Part shown: positions 21,135-28,269 of the stretch, one piece after another
How the letters are laid out: each line of letters starts with the position of its first letter
Numbering within the stretch: the stretch's first letter is position 1
NCBI GenBank assembly: GCA_037367405.1
Contig: JAZKJV010010538.1
Coordinates: 28,554 to 92,553 of the forward strand
Direction: 5' to 3'
From: Ottelia alismoides
Taxonomy: Eukaryota > Streptophyta > Magnoliopsida > Alismatales > Hydrocharitaceae
DNA: 64,000 bases
Translations under genes and position numbers: made by a program
Notes under the pieces: model-generated
Seen by the model: only the letters and a program-made list of their open reading frames with translations
Databases searched by the model: none
What the model was told of the DNA's origin: nothing

Positions 21135-24101
21135 TTAGAAGTTTGCGGCCGAAATTGAATTGTCAGCGACCCCGGCTAGAACGCCGATCAACTCAACGCC
21201 CACAATCATACCCGGAACCAGGTCATCAGCTGGCACTTGTTTTGCAACGTTGAACTGATAAATGGCGGCGCCAACACCAGTGACATATATGATTGCTGTA
21301 CTAATGGTCTCCGACCCTCCAAAAGATGTCAAACCTCCTCCAAGTGCATTGGCAATAAGCGTCGCTACCGCACCGCCGTCACCTGTCTGCCTTATTGTCG
21401 CGCCCGATAGCGTGCCGGCAGATGTTGTTTCGATTTCCCATACCGTTCTCTCCGTTCCAGATGCAATTGCAGTATTTGTGCTTTGATTGGGCAATGATAT
21501 TGTACCGCCAAAGCCATGTTCTTCTTCTCCGAAGCGAGCGCTGAAATTCCTTGATGCAATTTTGTCATTGGCCGTATCAAATCCATTGACGATCAGGACG
21601 CCGCTATGTTCAGAGGAAAATCTTTCGTTGTAAAATCTGATGAGATCAGAGCCTCCCGCGCCAATATCCACGTAGCGATCGCCTGATGTTGGTATAGACA
21701 TTGTGAAAATGTCATTTCCAGCGCCAATTTTATAGTTCTCAACCTGATTGTACGCAAAAATAGTACCGGAATCTTTGATAGTCACGGTGTTGACACCAGG
21801 TGCTTCGATGATGTTCGCCTGCGAGACGTTCATCGTAGCGCTGCCACCGTCGACCAGCTTGATCTGGTTTATGCCTCCGAGGTAAGTGGCAGCCGATATA
21901 TCCACCCCGTCAGCAAGTGTAATGGTATTCGCTCCCTCCTTGAGGTCAGAGACCACAGTTGGGGCGAGGGCTGTCACGGTGAGCTGGTCGTTTCCTGTGG
22001 TGCCGGTTATCACCTGTGTGTTCGTGGCCTGGATAAGCCCCTGAGGTGCCGTGTCATCATTGTTGATGGTGGGACTGGCAACGGTCGTCGCGCCCAAGGT
22101 TCCGCCACCCGTAATGGCCCCCAGTGTGGCAATCACTGACTCATTGGGCTCTACTGTCACATCAGGGAGCGTCGTAACGGTGAAACTCACCTGATCGTGG
22201 CCTGCGCCGAACGAGACAATGCCGCCCACGAGATCGGTCGTGTAGTCAGTGCTGTCCGCGGCGCCGGAGAGGGTCACAGCGACTGAGCCCGGCTGGCTCA
22301 CATCGCCAGTGCGGAACACGGTGAACGTGATGATGTTACCCGGGGCGCTGTTGCCCTCAGGGACAGATAAGCTCACCCCAATCGTGTAAGTGGGTCCCGT
22401 TTGCGTCGTATCATCATTGGTGATCGTTGCGGTCGCACTGTTGGCGGTCCCAATCGCGCCACCGCCCCCAACGCTGTCGATCAGGACTGTGATCGTCTCA
22501 TTCGGCTCAACCTGGGTGTCGGGCCGCACGGTCGCCGTCAAAGTCGCTGTGCTAGCTCCGGCGGCGAACGAGACGATCGAGGTCGCGGTTGAAAGGTCGT
22601 AGTCGACGCCGTTTGTGGCTGTGCCAAGGTATGTGAGACCGACGGCTCCAGCCTTCGAGATGTCGCCCGTGCGCGTGACAGTGTAGGTGATCGCCGCGCC
22701 TGGACCGGTATTGCCCTCTGTCACGGACGAAGGGCTGGCAGCGATCGAGTAGACAGGCCCCGTGGTCACTGTGTCGTCATTGGTGATTGTGCCTGTCGCA
22801 CTCCCAAGCGTGCCGATTGTGCCTCCGCCTGTGATGGTTCCGAGAGTCGCAATGACAGTTTCGTTGGCCTCGACAGTGGTGTCAGGGGTTGTCGTCACCG
22901 TGAAGCTCAACTGGTTTTGGCCGGGTGCGAACGAGATCCCGCCGCCTGACAGGCTCGTTGTGTAGTCGCTGCCATCGGCTGTTCCCGACAGAGCGACAGC
23001 GACCGTTCCAGCCTTGCTGACATCGCCCGCTCGCAGGACCGTGTAAGTGAGGGTGTTGCCCGGACCGCTATTGCCCTCCACGACGGATGAGGGGCTCGCG
23101 ACGATTGTGTAAGTCGCGCTTGTGGGAGCCACGTCATCATTGGTGATGGTCGCTGTTACACTTCTGAGAATGCTGAGCGTTCCTCCTCCGGTAGGATTGG
23201 TGAGAAGGAAGGTGATCGTCTCGTCGGGCTCAAACTGCGTGTCGGGTTTCGTGGTTACGGTGAATGTCGCGCTGCTGGCACCGGGAGCGAACGATACGGT
23301 CGGGTCAGCAGGCGACAGATCGTAATCGCCGCCAATATTCGCCGTACCGACAACTGTCAGACCGACGGTGCCCGCCTTGGAGATATCGCCGGTCCGCGAC
23401 ACGGTGAATGTGATTGTCCGGCCTGGACCAGTATCCCCCTCGATCACGGAAGAGGGGTTCATGGCGATCGAGTAAACGGGCGGGGTGGTGCTGGTCGGCG
23501 TATCATCGGTATCAAACTGGGTGCCGTCGGCAGTCTCCAGATCTGTGAAGGTCGTCGCATTCTGGGGGATAGCGGCCGTACCGTTATTGATGGCGTCGAT
23601 GAGGTCATTCAGCGAGTCACCAAGGCCACCGATCTTGTTGTCGACGGCTATCTTGGTGATGGCCGCAAAGGCAACGACCGCAGCTCCTGCAGCACCGGGA
23701 ATGCCGAGCTCAGCGGCCCTGGCGGTATAGAACGCCTCTTGTGATTTGAAATAGGCGAGGCCCGCTTCGCTTCTGAACGAAGCCGGGACGACATAGTTGT
23801 AGACCGCCGCCAGAACGTCTGTTCCTCCTAATCCTCCACCAATGATCAAATCAAAAGCAGCTTTAGCAGTTGGATTGCCCTGATAAAGAGCGTTCAGCGT
23901 GTTGATGATAATGTTCTCATCATTGAAAACGGGGCCCGCCCCCGCTCCAAAATTTGTGGCATTGTTGTTCTTAATGAGGAAGTCGTAGCCGTCCAGGCTG
24001 GGGATGCCACCCAGTAGAGTGCTGTAGGCTGCCGACAGGCCCTTGAGCTGGGACAGGTTTGAAGCCTGGCTAAGAGCTGCTTTGAGGTCAGCGAGAGACA
24101 T
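21135..24101 (-). CDS. Secreted Calx-beta protein with N-terminal S-layer-like module, 988 aa
   Basis: ATG 24101 (MSLADLKAALSQ) is chosen because GGAGGA lies six bases upstream; 15 extra in-frame codons before it are not needed. Residues ~1-200 are the shared module (LSAAYSTLLGG, YDFLIKNNNATNFGAGAG, FNDENIIIN, YQGN). Four Calx-beta domains follow at roughly 209-323, 328-443, 447-562 and 566-680, each closing with T(I/A)TNDD or a variant. They alternate between two subtypes ('GLTYLGTA' and 'VALSGTADGSDYT'). Residues ~685-988 are beta-rich with an INQIKLVDGGSA stretch. The end, ELIGVLAGVADNSISAANF, looks like a type I secretion signal. Calx-beta domains usually bind calcium and serve adhesion. 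An exported surface protein is inferred. Confidence 0.85.
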   Translation of the reverse strand: MSLADLKAALSQASNLSQLKGLSAAYSTLLGGIPSLDGYDFLIKNNNATNFGAGAGPVFNDENIIINTLNALYQGNPTAKAAFDLIIGGGLGGTDVLAAVYNYVVPASFRSEAGLAYFKSQEAFYTARAAELGIPGAAGAAVVAFAAITKIAVDNKIGGLGDSLNDLIDAINNGTAAIPQNATTFTDLETADGTQFDTDDTPTSTTPPVYSIAMNPSSVIEGDTGPGRTITFTVSRTGDISKAGTVGLTVVGTANIGGDYDLSPADPTVSFAPGASSATFTVTTKPDTQFEPDETITFLLTNPTGGGTLSILRSVTATITNDDVAPTSATYTIVASPSSVVEGNSGPGNTLTYTVLRAGDVSKAGTVAVALSGTADGSDYTTSLSGGGISFAPGQNQLSFTVTTTPDTTVEANETVIATLGTITGGGTIGTLGSATGTITNDDTVTTGPVYSIAASPSSVTEGNTGPGAAITYTVTRTGDISKAGAVGLTYLGTATNGVDYDLSTATSIVSFAAGASTATLTATVRPDTQVEPNETITVLIDSVGGGGAIGTANSATATITNDDTTQTGPTYTIGVSLSVPEGNSAPGNIITFTVFRTGDVSQPGSVAVTLSGAADSTDYTTDLVGGIVSFGAGHDQVSFTVTTLPDVTVEPNESVIATLGAITGGGTLGATTVASPTINNDDTAPQGLIQATNTQVITGTTGNDQLTVTALAPTVVSDLKEGANTITLADGVDISAATYLGGINQIKLVDGGSATMNVSQANIIEAPGVNTVTIKDSGTIFAYNQVENYKIGAGNDIFTMSIPTSGDRYVDIGAGGSDLIRFYNERFSSEHSGVLIVNGFDTANDKIASRNFSARFGEEEHGFGGTISLPNQSTNTAIASGTERTVWEIETTSAGTLSGATIRQTGDGGAVATLIANALGGGLTSFGGSETISTAIIYVTGVGAAIYQFNVAKQVPADDLVPGMIVGVELIGVLAGVADNSISAANF

Positions 24102-24173
24102 GGGGCTTCCTCCAGGGTCGTGGGCCTGGATAGCGCGAGGACGCACCAGGACCCATTTCCCTCACCGCTAACA

Positions 24174-24189
24174 TAGCTCAGTGAGCATT
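24174..24189. promoter_or_regulatory. Putative operator between a Calx-beta gene and a MarR-like gene
   Basis: TAGCTCAGTGAGCATT: half-sites GCTCA and TGAGC with a one-base centre at 24181, 80 bases upstream of the Calx-beta start and about 75 upstream of the divergent MarR-like reading frame. The same site is kept in the second copy of this region. Confidence 0.5.
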
Positions 24190-24255
24190 CAAAGTGGGGA
24201 GATGCCCTTACGGTATGTGTTGGTCGACCTTGCCTCTCTCTTCGGGAGCTTCGAT

Positions 24256-24690
24256 ATGTCAGGAAGGCTGGTCCTTGCCGCTCCCCAGAACCGCCACCAG
24301 CACCTCAGACGGCGGCGTTGGCGCGTCTCATCGAGCAAATGAGCCGTGCCATCCATTCGCGGGGGCATAGCCATGGGCTGTTTCCCGCCCAGTGGACGGC
24401 TCTGCGTTATTTTGCGACTGCCGATCCCGTAAGGTCGAATGCCAGTGCACTGGCCGCTTACCAGGGAATGGCCTTTGGCCCGGTATCCCGCACGGTGAGG
24501 ACGCTCACTGCCAAGGGGCTCGTGCGCAAGGGACCGACGCGCGGGATGGGCCGGTTTGAGCGCCTGGAAGTGACGGAGATGGGCCGTGATCTGCTGGCGC
24601 AGGATCCCTTGGCTGGGGTGGTCGCTGCACTCGAAAACTTGCGGGATGAAGGAGGCAAATGCTCGCGGGCACGCTCCCATGCAAAACCTG
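24256..24690 (+). pseudogene. MarR-like regulator (copy A), decayed duplicate
   Basis: The DNA is nearly identical to the copy at 27366-27907. It reads MARLIEQMSRAIHSRG, LFPAQWTALRYFA, NASALAAYQGMAFGPVSRTVRTLTAKGLVRK and FERLEVTEMGRDLLAQDPLAGVVAALENLRDE. Compared with copy B it has lost about 75 bases between two TCAGACG repeats near 24305, and after about 24670 it diverges and runs on into unrelated sequence with a stop near 25020. The start at 24256 (ATGTCAGGAAGGCTG) is conserved in both copies. It is probably a non-functional relic of a duplication that also copied the Calx-beta gene. Confidence 0.6.
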
Positions 24691-25009
24691 GCCATAGTGC
24701 GCTCTTCCAGGCCGCCGAAAGGATCGCACCATCAAAACCTGGAATCAGACATCTAGTGCGTATTCGTGCAATGGAAATAAGGGCCATTCTTGTACTGGTT
24801 GGGTCGCTGGTGTCGCTAAGGCTGTTGTCGACGGCGCCCGCGACAGCCTGTTCGATGCTGTCGTATCGCCTAAATCCATCTTTCGTCCGTCTAGCATCAC
24901 ACCGGTCGAGCGCCGTATCAGCTTGCCAGCCGATCGATACAGGCGATCCTGATTATGGCGTGCTTCAAGCCCGCCCTCTCCCACGTGAGTATTACTTCCA
25001 AAAATTTTC
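24691..25009. other. Stretch between duplicate units
   Basis: The region follows the decayed MarR-like copy and precedes the 3' end of the second Calx-beta gene. It contains no gene I can support and no clear terminator. It contains the junction of the tandem duplication. Confidence 0.4.
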
Positions 25010-27217
25010 CTATGAAACGTAGTTTGCTGAAGTTAGAGAATTGGGGCTTATATCTTTGATAACGCCAATCAGATCGACGTTGATGATTTCCAGCGGTGTG
25101 ATGTCCACGTCCCGCGAGCGGACTTGGACGTCGAACTGATAGATTGCAGCACCTACGTTCTGCACATAAAGGATGGCAGTGTTTTTGGTGGGTGATGCCC
25201 AATTAGATCCTAAGGCACTACCGAGAGCTCTCTCTACCGCTTCGTTGTCGCCGACTAGTAAGTAGTCGATGTCTGAAATAATTGTTGATTCAATCTCAAT
25301 AATGGACAGGGCTGGAGGCGAGCTCATAGTTTGTCCCGCTGTTTTAATGACGTCTCCTGGTGTATGAGATACAGCCATATTAATAATACGGTCAAAACTC
25401 ACGGAGGAGAATTTATTACTAGCGATGCTAAAGCCGGTGACTATGATGTAATCAACATCGCCGAGAGGTTGAAGGAGAACAGTTGGATTGCCACCTGGCG
25501 CAAGATTGACGGTTGTTGTGTTGGCTGTGTCATCATTGGTGATGGTGGCGGTGGCACTGGTCGTGGCACCCAAGGTCCCAACGCCTGTGATGGCTCCGAG
25601 CGTGGCGATCACTGTCTCATCAGGCTCGACTGTGGCGTCAGGGGTTGTCGTGACCGTGAAGGTCACCTGATTATGCCCCGCGTTGAACGAGACCACACCA
25701 CCGACGAGATCGCTCGTGTAGTCGCTGCCGTCTGCCGTGCCCGACAGGGCTACAGCCACAGAGCCGGGCTGGCTGACGTCACCGGTCCGGGTGACCGTAA
25801 AGGTGATGGCGTTTCCCGGACCGCTATTGCCCTCGGCCACCGATGAGGGACCGACACTGATCGCGTAAGCGGGCCCCACGGCCGCCGTGTCGTCATTGGT
25901 GATCGTCGCAGTTGCGCTGTTGGCAGTTCCGATCGTGCCGCCACCTCCGACACTGTCGATCAGGACTGTGATCGTCTCGTTGGGCTCAACCTGGGTATCG
26001 GGCCGCACCGTCGCTGTCAGGGTTGCGGTGCTGGCGCCCGCGGCGAAGGAGACGATCGAGGTCGTGGTCGAGAGATCGTAGTCGACGCCGTTCGTGGCTG
26101 TACCAAGATAGGTGAGACCGACGGCCCCTGCCTTTGATATGTCGCCGGTGCGCGTGACGTTGTAGGTGATGGCCGCTCCTGGACCGGTATTGCCTTCGAT
26201 CACCGAGGAAGGGCTGACGGCGATCGAGTAGACGGGCCCTGCGGCAGCCGTATCGTCATTTGTAATCGTGGCTGTCGCGCTTCTGAGAATGCTGAGGGTC
26301 CCGCCGGTCGGATTGGAGAGCAGGAACGTGATCGTCTCATTCGGCTCCGCTTCCGTGTCCGGCTTCACTGTGGCCGTAAAAGTAGCGGTGCTGGCGCCTG
26401 GAGCAAAAGACACGGTCGATCCGGCAGGCGAGAGGTCGAAATCAACTCCGATATCCGCCGTTCCAAGATAGGTGAGGCCAACAGATCCCGCCTTGGAGAC
26501 GTCCCCATCCCGGAACACGGTGAATGTGATGGTGCGGCCGGGGGCGACATTCCCTTCAACCACGGAGGATGGGTTCACGGCGATCGAGTAGACCGGCGGC
26601 ATTGTGCTGGTCGGCGTGTCGTTGGTATCGAACTCAGTGCCATCAGCAACCTCCAGATCGGTGAAGGTCGTGGCATTCTGGGGGATGGCCGCTGTGCCGT
26701 TATTGATGGAGCTGATGAGGTCATTCAGCGAGTCACCAAGGCCCCCGATCTTATTGTCGACAGCGATCTTGGTCAGGGCTGCAAAGGCAACGACCGCAGC
26801 TCCCGCAGCACCGGGGATGCCGAGCTCAGCCGCCCTTGCGGTGTAGAACGCCTCTTGTGATTTGAAATAGGCGAGGCCCTCAGCACTCCGGAAGGACGCC
26901 GGGATCACATAATTATAGACGGCGGTAAGGACGTCTGCCCCCGCTGGTCCTCCCCCAACGATCCCGTTGAACGCTGCCTTGGCGATCGGGTTTCCCTGGT
27001 AAAGCGCGTTTAGCGTGTTGATGATGATGTTCTCATCATTGAAGACGGGACCAGGTCCTGCGCCGAAATTCGTCGCGTTGTTGTTCCTGATGAGGAAGTC
27101 GTAGCCATCAAGACTGGGGATGCCGCCGAGGAGCACGCTATAGGCGGCGGAGAGACCCTTGAGCTGAGAGAGGTTGCCAGCTTGGCTAAGGGCCGCTTTG
27201 AGGTCAGCGAGCGCCAT
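25010..27217 (-). CDS. Secreted Calx-beta protein with N-terminal S-layer-like module, 735 aa
   Basis: ATG 27217 (MALADLKAALSQ) follows GGAGGA at six bases. Residues ~1-200 are the shared module and closely match the sister at 21135-24101. Three Calx-beta domains (about 209-321, 326-441 and 445-560) follow. The sister has four, and the one lacking here is the second. Residues ~565-735 differ until the last ~60, where YVQNVGAAIYQFDV and VDLIGVIKDISPNSLTSANYVS again match the sister's end. A type I secretion signal is inferred from that tail. It is divergently placed to MarR-like copy B across a conserved near-palindrome. Confidence 0.85.
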   Translation of the reverse strand: MALADLKAALSQAGNLSQLKGLSAAYSVLLGGIPSLDGYDFLIRNNNATNFGAGPGPVFNDENIIINTLNALYQGNPIAKAAFNGIVGGGPAGADVLTAVYNYVIPASFRSAEGLAYFKSQEAFYTARAAELGIPGAAGAAVVAFAALTKIAVDNKIGGLGDSLNDLISSINNGTAAIPQNATTFTDLEVADGTEFDTNDTPTSTMPPVYSIAVNPSSVVEGNVAPGRTITFTVFRDGDVSKAGSVGLTYLGTADIGVDFDLSPAGSTVSFAPGASTATFTATVKPDTEAEPNETITFLLSNPTGGTLSILRSATATITNDDTAAAGPVYSIAVSPSSVIEGNTGPGAAITYNVTRTGDISKAGAVGLTYLGTATNGVDYDLSTTTSIVSFAAGASTATLTATVRPDTQVEPNETITVLIDSVGGGGTIGTANSATATITNDDTAAVGPAYAISVGPSSVAEGNSGPGNAITFTVTRTGDVSQPGSVAVALSGTADGSDYTSDLVGGVVSFNAGHNQVTFTVTTTPDATVEPDETVIATLGAITGVGTLGATTSATATITNDDTANTTTVNLAPGGNPTVLLQPLGDVDYIIVTGFSIASNKFSSVSFDRIINMAVSHTPGDVIKTAGQTMSSPPALSIIEIESTIISDIDYLLVGDNEAVERALGSALGSNWASPTKNTAILYVQNVGAAIYQFDVQVRSRDVDITPLEIINVDLIGVIKDISPNSLTSANYVS

Positions 27218-27284
27218 GTGACTTCCTCCGAGGGACTTTCGACTGGGCGGGGCTAGACAAGGCGCCCTTTCCCTATCGGTAACA

Positions 27285-27300
27285 TAGCTCACTGAGCATT
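27285..27300. promoter_or_regulatory. Putative operator between a Calx-beta gene and a MarR-like gene
   Basis: TAGCTCACTGAGCATT, half-sites GCTCA and TGAGC around a one-base centre at 27292, 75 bases upstream of the Calx-beta start. It is the counterpart of the site at 24174-24189. The flanks have diverged more than the site itself. Confidence 0.5.
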
Positions 27301-27365
27301 CAAGTAGGAATTGTCCCTTACGGTATGCGTTGGTCGACCTTGCCTCTCTCTTCGGGAGCGTCGAT

Positions 27366-27907
27366 ATGTCAGGGAGGCTGGTCCTTGCCGTTCCCCAGAA
27401 CCGCCACCATCACCACTCAGACGTTGTCTTTGCTGATGTAGCGGGGGCTATCCGAGCATTTATGTCATCAAGAGCGATTCAGACGGCGGCGTTGGCACGT
27501 CTCATCGAGCAAATGAGCCGCGCCATCCATTCACGGGGCATAGTCATGGGCTGTTTCCCGCCCAGTGGACGGCTCTGCGTTATTTTGCGACGGCCGATCC
27601 CGTAAGGTCGAATGCCAGTGCGCTGGCCGCTTACCAGGGAATGGCTTTTGGCCCGGTATCCCGCACGGTGAGGACGCTCATTGCCAAGGGGCTCGTACGC
27701 AAGGGACCGACGCGCGGGATGGGCCGGTTTGAGCGCCTGGAAGTGACGGAGATGGGCCGTGATCTCCTGGCGCAGGATCCCTTGGCTGGGGTGGCCGCTG
27801 CACTCGAGGACTTGCGGGATGAAGATAGGCAAATGCTCGCGGGCGCGCTCGAGGTCATCCTCTTCCGTCTGCAGGGGAGCGACCCCGATGAAGGCCTTGT
27901 GCCTTAG
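27366..27907 (+). pseudogene. MarR-like regulator (copy B), one frameshift
   Basis: It reads MSGRLVLAVPQNRHHHHSDVVFADVAG and AALARLIEQMSRAIHSRG, then after a shift near 27540 continues LFPAQWTALRYFATADPVRSN to LEDLRDEDRQMLAGALEVILFRLQGSDPDEGLVP. The shift is in a run of G that is one base longer in copy A, so an indel error is likely and the gene may be whole. Winged-helix signs are VSRTVRTLIAKGLVRK and GRFERLEVTEMGRDLL. It is divergent from the Calx-beta gene and its stop overlaps the stop of the receiver gene (TTAG at 27904-27907). It is the best candidate for the regulator of this region. Confidence 0.7.
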
Positions 27908-28269
27908 GCCTTGGGCCCACCCACAAGAGCGAGCAGTTTCCGGTCATCAAAGGGTTTGACCAGGACGTGCTCTGCCCCCCAGACCTCGGCCAGCGAGCTT
28001 GCCAGTTCAATGGACATTTTCGGTCCTCCCCCGGTGATCGCGATGATGCGGGGAGGGGTCTCCTTGGCGCGGAGTTCCTTGATCAGGCGCAGCCCGTCTC
28101 CGTCCGGCATCCACAGATCGGTGATGACCACGTCAAAGCGCTCGGCCTGCAGGCATTTCAGGGCCTCACTGCCACTTCCTGCAAGGCTTACAGTGTGACC
28201 AGCAGCCTTGAGGGCTGCTGTGATGGCAACCTGGACCGCTGCAACGTCATCGACCACCAGGATATTCAT
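27904..28269 (-). CDS. Single-domain response regulator (receiver only)
   Basis: ATG 28269 (MNILVVDDVAAVQVAI) overlaps the kinase stop as ATGA. The 121 residues hold the acidic pair VDD, phospho-acceptor VVITDLWMPDGDG, a Thr in IAITGGG and Lys in LVKPFDD. No output domain follows. It is a paralogue of the receiver at 18234-18659, with the same kinase-receiver order. It probably takes phosphate from the kinase encoded just upstream and passes the signal to another protein, perhaps the MarR-like regulator encoded convergently. Confidence 0.85.
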   Translation of the reverse strand: MNILVVDDVAAVQVAITAALKAAGHTVSLAGSGSEALKCLQAERFDVVITDLWMPDGDGLRLIKELRAKETPPRIIAITGGGPKMSIELASSLAEVWGAEHVLVKPFDDRKLLALVGGPKA

